Shown here piece after piece: positions 1-4,449 of a stretch of 5,097 nucleotides of DNA. The notes under the pieces are model-generated. The model was not told where the DNA came from. It made no database searches and was given only the letters and a program-made list of their open reading frames with translations. Every line of letters starts with the position of its first letter. The first letter of the stretch is position 1. This DNA is from an uncultured Bacilli bacterium. GTDB taxonomy: Bacteria; Bacillota_I; Bacilli_A; RF39; UBA660. The DNA is taken from NCBI GenBank assembly GCA_934132925.1, contig CAKPAL010000051.1, positions 1 through 5,097 on the forward strand. The letters are read 5' to 3'. The position numbers and the translations under genes were made by a program.

Positions 1-510
1 ATTTTAAATTATGACAATAACCTAATAAACCCATCCGTATTATCACTATGTGATGGAATAATATTCCAAGGCGGTAGTGATATTCATCCATATCATTTTC
101 AAATACTAGATTACGCCATAAAAAACAATATACCAGTTCTAGGAATATGTATGGGCCATCAAATAATAGGATTATATAGTTTAAATACTACAGATGATAA
201 AAATTTAATAAAAATAGCAGGTCATCATGATAAAAATAAGACTCATTATATAAATATCATACCCAATACTATACTTTATAAAATATTTGGCCCTACCCTA
301 ACTGTTAACACAAGACATAAAGAAGCACTGGAAAGAGTAAATAAACCATTTATTGTATCAGCACTATCCGAAGATAACATTATTGAAGCCATTGAATACA
401 TAGATGATAACCACTTTGTATTAGGAGTCCAATTTCATCCTGAAGATTTAGACAATACTGAAAATCTATATAACTACTTTTTAAAAGAAATATTGAAAAG
501 AAAAAAATAA
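1..510 (+). CDS. Peptidase C26-type class I glutamine amidotransferase-like hydrolase, 5' end missing
   Basis: The reading frame is open from the first base, so the N-terminus lies outside the window; 169 residues are visible. The fold is the class I glutamine amidotransferase (triad) type. Seen in order: a GGSDIHP motif at visible residues 24-30, the nucleophile elbow GICMGHQ with Cys50, a VNTRHKEAL segment where PuuD-type enzymes carry a VNSxHxQA-like motif, and GVQFHPED near the C-terminus with His146 and Glu148 as the other triad members. The GGxDxxP signature and the HPE ending resemble gamma-glutamyl-GABA hydrolase (PuuD, peptidase C26), which cleaves gamma-glutamyl amides in the cytoplasm. 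The stretch between GGSDIHP and the nucleophile is only about 20 residues, shorter than I recall for PuuD, so the substrate is uncertain and no symbol is given. It ends 72 bases before spoIVA and probably belongs to an upstream transcription unit. Confidence 0.82.
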   Translation: MLNYDNNLINPSVLSLCDGIIFQGGSDIHPYHFQILDYAIKNNIPVLGICMGHQIIGLYSLNTTDDKNLIKIAGHHDKNKTHYINIIPNTILYKIFGPTLTVNTRHKEALERVNKPFIVSALSEDNIIEAIEYIDDNHFVLGVQFHPEDLDNTENLYNYFLKEILKRKK

Positions 511-525
511 TTCTTTTCTTTTTTT
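495..525 (+). terminator. Weak AT-rich intrinsic terminator of the C26 gene
   Basis: An 8-bp inverted repeat (GAAAAGAA at 495-502 and TTCTTTTC at 511-518) encloses an 8-base loop and runs directly into a T tract at 519-525. The left arm and loop lie inside the last codons of the upstream gene, including its TAA stop. The stem holds only two G-C pairs, so termination may be leaky and some read-through into spoIVA is possible. Confidence 0.5.
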
Positions 526-554
526 ACATATTTCAAGATAAATAACATATAGTT
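526..554 (+). promoter_or_regulatory. Candidate sigma-E (mother-cell) promoter of spoIVA
   Basis: ACATATT at 526-532 matches the sigma-E -35 consensus kmATATT at six of seven positions. After a 13-base spacer, CATATAGTT at 546-554 matches the -10 consensus CATACAnTg at six of eight defined positions. Spacing and position suit a start of transcription near 561 and a leader of about 20 bases carrying the ribosome binding site. In B. subtilis spoIVA is expressed in the mother cell under sigma-E, which agrees. A sigma-A-like reading (TTTACA at 523 and TATAGT at 548) needs a 19-base spacer and fits less well. Confidence 0.65.
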
Positions 555-570
555 TAGTGATAAAAAGAAA

Positions 571-576
571 AGAGGT
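571..576 (+). promoter_or_regulatory. Ribosome binding site that decides the spoIVA start
   Basis: AGAGGT lies one base before an in-frame ATG at 577 but seven bases (from the last G of AGAGG) before the ATG at 583. Only the second spacing is workable for initiation. The start at 583 also gives the N-terminus MEKIEV, which matches the MEKVDI start of B. subtilis SpoIVA as I remember it. Confidence 0.75.
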
Positions 577-582
577 ATGTTA

Positions 583-2052
583 ATGGAAAAAATAGAAGTC
601 ATAAAAAATATAACAAAAAGAACAGGAGGAGACATCTATCTCGGTGTAGTAGGAGCCGTTCGTACAGGAAAATCCACATTCATAAGAAAGTTTATGGAAA
701 ATCTAGTAGTACCAAATATTGAAGATGAATATGAAAGAAAAAGATGCTTAGACGAATTACCACAAGCTGCAGCAGGGAAAACCATCATGACCACAGAACC
801 AAAATTCGTACCAGCCACTGCCGCCAAAATAAAAGTAGAAGATTTCACTGCCAACATAAAAATGATTGATTGTGTTGGTTATGTTGTCAAAGCTGCTAAA
901 GGTTACGAAGATGAAAATGGACCAAGACTTGTTATGACGCCATGGTATAGTGAACCAATTCCATTTACCGAAGCAGCAGAAATAGGAACCGAAAAAGTAA
1001 TAAAAGAACACTCTACCATCGGAATAGTAGTAACTACAGATGGTTCCATTGGTGAAATTCCACGAAGTGAATATGTTGAAGCTGAAAAAACGGTAATCGA
1101 AGAACTAAAGTCTGTTGGAAAGCCATATATTGTCTTATTAAACTCTGTTCATCCAATGCTACCAGACACCGAAGCGCTAGCGGAAAAGTTAAAAGAAGAA
1201 TATCAAGTACCAGTAATGCCTATAAGTATTGAAGCCATGCAAGAAAGAGATATGTATAATATCCTAAAAGAATCATTATATGAATTTCCAATTGAGCAAA
1301 TAAAAGTAAATATGCCAGAATGGATTGCCATCTTATCACCAGATCACTATCTAAAAAAAGAATACATTAGAATAATAAAAGAATCAGTCGTTGAGGTAAA
1401 TAAATTAAGAGACATTGACAAAATAAACAATAATTTTATCGAATCAGAATACATTGCTAAATCATATATTTCTGAAGTAGATTCTAGTACTGGTGAAGTA
1501 ACCATTAATCTAGAAGCACCACAAGGACTTTATAGTAAAGTTTTAAATGATATCATGGGTATATCCGTATCATCAAAAGCTGAACTACTATCACTATTCC
1601 AAGAACTAAATGTTGCCAGAAGAGAATACAATCAAATAAAATCAGCACTAAAAATGGTAAAACAAACTGGCTATGGAATTGCTTCACCTACTCTAGATGA
1701 CATGAAACTAGATAAACCAGAAATAATAAAACAAGGCTCACGTTACGGCATAAAACTAAAAGCCAAAGCATCATCAATACACATGATCAAAGTCGATGTC
1801 GAAAGTACATTTGAACCAATAATTGGAAGTGAACTTCAAAGTAAAGAGCTAATAAACTACTTAACTGAAAACAAAGAAGGTAACGATATTTGGAAAAGTG
1901 AAATCTTTGGACGCAGTCTAGATGTCATTGTTCAAGAAGGAATACAAGCTAAACTATCAATGATGCCAGATAATGTTAGATACAAATTATGTCAAACACT
2001 AACCAAAATAATAAACAAAGGCTCATCCAACATGATAGCTATTGTAATATAA
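583..2052 (+). CDS. spoIVA: Stage IV sporulation protein A, spore coat morphogenetic ATPase
   Basis: The product is 489 residues, close to the 492 of B. subtilis SpoIVA, and I recognise the sequence along its whole length. SpoIVA is a mother-cell protein that binds the forespore outer membrane and polymerises, using ATP, into the basement layer of the spore coat; it is also needed for cortex formation. Seen here: Walker A GAVRTGKST at residues 24-32 with Lys30; the TIMTTEPKF segment with Thr70 and Thr71, which correspond to the sensor threonines of the B. subtilis protein; and a Walker B-like IDCVGY with Asp96. Very conserved blocks follow (GYEDENGPR, EHSTIG, TTDGSIG, LKMVKQTGYGIA, IHMIKVDVES, IFGRSL, EGIQAKLSMMP), and the C-terminus is the hydrophobic tail IAIVI that follows the family pattern. 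No frameshift or missing motif is visible. The ATG at 577 was rejected on spacing to the ribosome binding site. The gene has its own sigma-E-like promoter and stands alone before a terminator. Confidence 0.98.
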   Translation: MEKIEVIKNITKRTGGDIYLGVVGAVRTGKSTFIRKFMENLVVPNIEDEYERKRCLDELPQAAAGKTIMTTEPKFVPATAAKIKVEDFTANIKMIDCVGYVVKAAKGYEDENGPRLVMTPWYSEPIPFTEAAEIGTEKVIKEHSTIGIVVTTDGSIGEIPRSEYVEAEKTVIEELKSVGKPYIVLLNSVHPMLPDTEALAEKLKEEYQVPVMPISIEAMQERDMYNILKESLYEFPIEQIKVNMPEWIAILSPDHYLKKEYIRIIKESVVEVNKLRDIDKINNNFIESEYIAKSYISEVDSSTGEVTINLEAPQGLYSKVLNDIMGISVSSKAELLSLFQELNVARREYNQIKSALKMVKQTGYGIASPTLDDMKLDKPEIIKQGSRYGIKLKAKASSIHMIKVDVESTFEPIIGSELQSKELINYLTENKEGNDIWKSEIFGRSLDVIVQEGIQAKLSMMPDNVRYKLCQTLTKIINKGSSNMIAIVI

Positions 2053-2090
2053 AAAGACTTAATCATAATAATTAAGCCTTTTCTTTTACT
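2052..2090. terminator. Bidirectional terminator between spoIVA and the convergent membrane gene
   Basis: The arms AAAAG-a-CTTAAT (2052-2063) and ATTAAG-c-CTTTT (2071-2082) pair with one internal mismatch around a 7-base loop. On the plus strand the hairpin ends in TTTT-C-TTTT. On the minus strand the left arm gives a run of five T. The structure starts at the last base of the spoIVA stop and covers the stop codon of the minus-strand gene, so one hairpin within and around a 19-base gap can serve both genes. Confidence 0.75.
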
Positions 2091-3214
2091 TTAGTAACAA
2101 TTTTATTACTCTTAAGTCTATCATTTACTGTCTTAGTAAATAAAGCATAAAGAAGTGAACACAAAGGAGTAGCAATAAGCATACCAAGTATACCACCTAT
2201 ACTACCGCCAACAGTAACCGATAAAAGTACCCACATGCCAGGAAGACCAATACTTCTACCAACAACCCTAGGATAAATCAAATTACCCTCTATTTGTTGA
2301 AGAACAATGATGAACACCACAAACAATATTGCCTTAACAGGACTAATCATCATAATAAGAATAAATCCAATAGCGGTACCAATAAAGGCACCAAATATAG
2401 GAATTAAAGCCGTAAATCCAAGCAATACTGCAATAGTAGAGGCATATGGAAATCTAAATATTAACATTCCTACAAAAACCAAACTACCAAAGATTAAAGC
2501 CTCCAAACATTGTCCAGTAACAAAATTAGAAAAAGTCTTATTAGCCAAACTACCAATAGTAGTAATCTTATCAATTGTTTTAGGTTTCAAATAAGCCTTC
2601 ATTACTTTATTAATTTGTCTACTAAGTGTTTCCTTTTGAGCTATCATATAAATAGCAAATACTAAAGTAATAATTCCCTTACTAACAATGCCAATAACTG
2701 AAGCTGCTACTTCTGTTGTAACAGTAATAACATCCTTCGAATTACCCTTAATATAATCTGTAATAACTTTACTAAAATTATCTAAATATTCACTAACTTT
2801 AGCAGTTGTCTCCTCTCCAACATCAAATTTATTTAGAATACCAAGAATATCTTCCTTATAAGCAGGTAAAGTATCCGTAAATAAACTAGCAGAATTCTTA
2901 AGTTGTGGAATAAGTAAGTTCATAATAAAATAGATAGTTAAAAATACCAAAATTAAACTAAGTGTAATACATAGTGGTCTCTTAATCTTATTCCATACTT
3001 TGCTAGGTTTAATTTTTCCAAATATTTTCTTCTCAATAAAATTATTAAGTACATTAAGAACAAAAGCTAAAATAATACCTAATAAAAATGGAGCAAAAAT
3101 ATTAATAACATCACCTAAAAAAGATAAAATCTTACTAAAATTAACTAAAGCAAATATAATAAGAGCAATATAAGTAATAATTATAATAATATCTTTTCTT
3201 GTTTTATCTTTCAT
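2072..3214 (-). CDS. AI-2E/PerM family multi-pass membrane transporter
   Basis: The product is 380 residues and very hydrophobic. Likely membrane segments lie near residues 8-30, 34-56, 81-102, 170-192, 236-253, 259-292, 295-306 and 327-359, with a polar, mainly extracytoplasmic-type insert at about 103-165. This layout and the C-terminal signature region (TGQCLEAL near 233-240, ALIPIFGAFIG at 269-279, LQQIEGNLIYPRVVGRSIGLP at 305-325, then a Gly-rich GGSIGGILGM and IATPL) are typical of the AI-2E transporter family (PF01594, formerly UPF0118; YtvI, TqsA and PerM types). Members have been linked to autoinducer-2 export or to Na+/H+ antiport; which substrate applies here cannot be read from the sequence. 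The ATG at 3214 is chosen because a strong AGGGGAG site sits 8 bases upstream; an in-frame TTG at 3232 lies before that site. The gene is monocistronic and vegetatively promoted, and it sits inverted between spoIVA and HU. Confidence 0.92.
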   Translation of the reverse strand: MKDKTRKDIIIIITYIALIIFALVNFSKILSFLGDVINIFAPFLLGIILAFVLNVLNNFIEKKIFGKIKPSKVWNKIKRPLCITLSLILVFLTIYFIMNLLIPQLKNSASLFTDTLPAYKEDILGILNKFDVGEETTAKVSEYLDNFSKVITDYIKGNSKDVITVTTEVAASVIGIVSKGIITLVFAIYMIAQKETLSRQINKVMKAYLKPKTIDKITTIGSLANKTFSNFVTGQCLEALIFGSLVFVGMLIFRFPYASTIAVLLGFTALIPIFGAFIGTAIGFILIMMISPVKAILFVVFIIVLQQIEGNLIYPRVVGRSIGLPGMWVLLSVTVGGSIGGILGMLIATPLCSLLYALFTKTVNDRLKSNKIVTKVKEKA

Positions 3215-3222
3215 CAAAACAT

Positions 3223-3229
3223 CTCCCCT
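3223..3229 (-). promoter_or_regulatory. Ribosome binding site that decides the start of the AI-2E-family gene
   Basis: On the minus strand AGGGGAG lies 8 bases before the ATG at 3214. It falls inside the extended reading frame that would begin with TTG at 3232, which rules that longer start out in practice. Confidence 0.8.
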
Positions 3230-3242
3230 CAAAAACAGCCTT

Positions 3243-3271
3243 ATTATACCACAATTAAGGAAAAGTTACAA
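3243..3271 (-). promoter_or_regulatory. Sigma-A promoter of the AI-2E-family gene
   Basis: Read on the minus strand, TTGTAA (3271-3266) is followed after exactly 17 bases by a perfect TATAAT (3248-3243). The -10 is preceded by TGG, giving an extended -10 (TGnTATAAT). Transcription would start near 3236, leaving a short leader of about 20 bases with the ribosome binding site at 3229-3223. This is a strong housekeeping promoter, in contrast to the sporulation promoter of the convergent spoIVA. Confidence 0.82.
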
Positions 3272-3292
3272 TAATATTATTAACATTAACAA

Positions 3293-3318
3293 AAAAGTTA
3301 TACAAGTAGTTAACTTTT
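3293..3318. repeat. Inverted repeat AAAAGTTA / TAACTTTT in the divergent intergenic region
   Basis: AAAAGTTA at 3293-3300 is mirrored by TAACTTTT at 3311-3318 across a 10-base spacer. A further direct copy of AAAAGTTA lies at 3261-3268, overlapping the -35 element of the minus-strand promoter. It could be an operator for the divergent genes, or chance in AT-rich sequence. No protein can be assigned to it. Confidence 0.35.
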
Positions 3319-3347
3319 ACAAAATATTTACTTCTTTTTAATTAAAA

Positions 3348-3390
3348 TTGCCTTAAAATACTTGATTTTATTACGATATTATGATATCTT
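3348..3390 (+). promoter_or_regulatory. Probable promoter region of the HU gene, elements ambiguous
   Basis: Two overlapping sigma-A-like readings exist: TTGATT (3362-3367) with a 17-base spacer to TATCTT (3385-3390), and TTGCCT (3348-3353) with an 18-base spacer to TACGAT (3372-3377). Neither is close to consensus in both boxes. TATTAT (3377-3382) and TATGAT (3380-3385) are better -10 hexamers but lack a well-placed -35. A promoter must lie in this AT-rich stretch because the upstream gene is divergent, but the exact start is open. Confidence 0.4.
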
Positions 3391-3394
3391 TATG

Positions 3395-3423
3395 TAGTAA
3401 GCATAACATATTGCTTATCACTA
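3395..3423 (+). promoter_or_regulatory. Hairpin in the HU leader just upstream of the ribosome binding site
   Basis: TAAGCA (3398-3403) and TGCTTA (3412-3417) form a 6-bp stem over an 8-base loop. Alternatively TAGT plus AAGCA pairs with TGCTT and, past a 3-base bulge, ACTA, which gives a 9-bp imperfect stem. It lies between the candidate promoter and the GGAGGT site at 3431-3436. It has no T run and so is not a terminator. It could stabilise the transcript or serve as a DNA-level operator; nothing in the sequence decides this. Confidence 0.35.
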
Positions 3424-3444
3424 AAAAAATGGAGGTAATAGAAA

Positions 3445-3717
3445 ATGACAAAAGCTGAATTAGTAGATTTCATTGCTGAAAAAGCAGATTTAACAAAAGC
3501 TGATGCTGGTAGAGCATTAGACGCTATGGTGGAAGGAGTTACTAAAGGATTAAAAGAAAACGGAAAAGTAACATTAGTAGGATTTGGAACTTTCACTGCC
3601 AAAAAAAGAGAAGCTAGAACTGGAAGAAACCCACAAACTGGAGAAGCAGTTAAAATAGCTGCTAGAACAGTACCTGGATTCAAAGCTGGAAACAAATTAA
3701 AAGACGCTTTAAATTAA
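3445..3717 (+). CDS. hup: HU family DNA-binding nucleoid protein
   Basis: The product is 90 residues, the normal HU length, and recognisable throughout. HU is a dimeric, sequence-independent DNA-bending protein that compacts the nucleoid. Seen here: the helical N-terminal half (MTKAELVDFIAEKADL onward), the GFGTF turn at residues 46-50 that opens the beta saddle, the DNA-clasping arm with RTGRNPQTGE at 58-67, including the intercalating Pro63 at the canonical position, and the closing VPGFKAGNKLKDAL. A strong GGAGGT site lies 8 bases before the ATG. Two in-frame TAA codons stand in tandem at the end, followed at once by a strong terminator; with the divergent gene upstream this makes HU a single-gene unit. 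The gene is intact with no unusual residues. The symbol follows the general name; the B. subtilis equivalent is called hbs. Confidence 0.97.
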   Translation: MTKAELVDFIAEKADLTKADAGRALDAMVEGVTKGLKENGKVTLVGFGTFTAKKREARTGRNPQTGEAVKIAARTVPGFKAGNKLKDALN

Positions 3718-3726
3718 TAAAGCCTC

Positions 3727-3751
3727 AGGACTTCACTTGAAGTCCTTTTTT
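3727..3751 (+). terminator. Strong intrinsic terminator of the HU gene
   Basis: AGGACTTC (3727-3734) and GAAGTCCT (3739-3746) form an 8-bp stem with a 4-base loop, followed by six T at 3746-3751. The first base of that tract pairs in the stem. It has the best G-C content of any hairpin in the window and lies nine bases after the HU stop codons. Confidence 0.92.
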
Positions 3752-3756
3752 AATGC

Positions 3757-3785
3757 AAAAAAAAAGAAATAATTATCTTATTTCT
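3757..3785 (-). terminator. Intrinsic terminator of the S24 regulator operon
   Basis: On the minus strand AGAAATAA pairs with TTATTTCT (plus coordinates 3778-3785 and 3765-3772) over a 5-base loop, followed by a long T tract made by the A run at 3757-3765. The stem overlaps the last codons and stop of the regulator gene. With the HU terminator only a few bases away, the convergent junction carries two separate strand-specific terminators in about 60 bases. Confidence 0.72.
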
Positions 3786-4441
3786 CTACTCAAAGTTTCA
3801 ACTTTACCAAGTATCATATCTTCCGAAAAAACATTAACTGCTATTGTCTGATATTTAGGATTCATAGCCTGTAAAATAATAGCTTTACCACTCTTGTATA
3901 ATCTTCTAACCGAAAGAACATTACCCTTAACAGCAATAACAATATCATCACCATTATTATAACTATCTTTCTTTCTAAAGAATACCCTATCCCCCTTCAA
4001 ATAAATAGGAGCCATCGAATCATCCATAAGTTTAATCGATAAATCACACATTTTACTAACTGGTTCGTAGGAGGCATTTCTATAAGTATTAATAATCTTT
4101 TCTCCTCTCGAAGTAATATTATTATTACCAGTCATCGTATTAACATAACTCCTAATCATCTTCTTTTCAAATAAATCTTTCTCATCTTTCGTCATAGGAA
4201 TCTCACTAAATACATCACTATTAATATTAAAAATATTAGCAATATCAAAAAATATTTCATAAGGAATATTAAGAGTGCCAGTTTCATATTTATGTAATGT
4301 TTGTCTATTCTTCTTATAATTAAGAGCCCTTGCCAAATCTTCTAAAGAATAATTATATTTTTCCCTATATTCCTTCATAATATTACATACAAAAGGCTTT
4401 AATTCATCACTGACTAATTCTTGTTTTCTTGTTCTCATCAT
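3773..4441 (-). CDS. XRE helix-turn-helix regulator with S24/LexA-like C-terminal domain, catalytic Lys replaced by Arg
   Basis: The product is 222 residues (221 if the second ATG, at 4438, is used; that start has the better 7-base spacing to the AGG of the AGGTG site). Residues about 18-78 form an XRE-type helix-turn-helix, with SLEDLARALNYKK, then the recognition region NRQTLHKYETGTLNIP, then the family-typical FDIANIFNINSDVF. A polar linker follows (about 80-128). Residues about 130-217 match the S24/LexA/CI fold: DDSMAP with the nucleophile position Ser142, LKGDRVFF, GDDIVIAV, LSVRRLY, LQAMNPKYQTI and ILGKVE. In LexA the general base is the Lys of VKR, 37 residues after the Ser; here the residue 37 after Ser142 is Arg179. 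No Ala-Gly or Cys-Gly scissile pair is evident in the linker. I infer a DNA-binding repressor that dimerises through the S24 domain but probably does not self-cleave. It is coupled to the upstream membrane gene; its DNA targets are unknown. Confidence 0.9.
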   Translation of the reverse strand: MMRTRKQELVSDELKPFVCNIMKEYREKYNYSLEDLARALNYKKNRQTLHKYETGTLNIPYEIFFDIANIFNINSDVFSEIPMTKDEKDLFEKKMIRSYVNTMTGNNNITSRGEKIINTYRNASYEPVSKMCDLSIKLMDDSMAPIYLKGDRVFFRKKDSYNNGDDIVIAVKGNVLSVRRLYKSGKAIILQAMNPKYQTIAVNVFSEDMILGKVETLSREIR

Positions 4442-4443
4442 AA

Positions 4444-4449
4444 CACCTA
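4444..4449 (-). promoter_or_regulatory. Ribosome binding site of the S24 regulator overlapping the upstream stop codon
   Basis: On the minus strand TAGGTG both contains the TAG stop of the membrane protein gene and pairs with the 3' end of 16S rRNA (with the G before it, GTAGGTG against GGAGGTG). The AGG core is 4 bases from the first ATG (4441) and 7 from the second (4438). The overlap points to translational coupling of the two genes. Confidence 0.65.

Noticed and set aside
577..582. Earlier in-frame ATG for spoIVA
   Set aside because: It is one base from the AGAGG site, too close for initiation, and adds two residues absent from the SpoIVA N-terminus I know.
636..1011. Two open frames on the minus strand within spoIVA
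   Set aside because: They lie wholly inside the strongly conserved SpoIVA coding frame, have no plausible ribosome binding site or family resemblance, and reflect codon composition on the opposite strand.
2307..2594. Plus-strand open frame inside the AI-2E-family gene
   Set aside because: It is antisense to conserved membrane segments, and its Ile/Asn/Lys-rich translation resembles no family. It is a shadow frame.
3215..3232. TTG start extending the AI-2E-family protein by six residues
   Set aside because: The strong ribosome binding site lies within this extension and points to the ATG at 3214.
3233..3444. Riboswitch or small RNA in the intergenic region upstream of HU
   Set aside because: Apart from short AT-rich inverted repeats there is no multi-helix structure, conserved riboswitch core or terminator that would support an RNA gene.
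3390..3695. Minus-strand open frame opposite HU
   Set aside because: HU is unmistakable on the plus strand with its own ribosome binding site and terminator; the opposite frame has neither.
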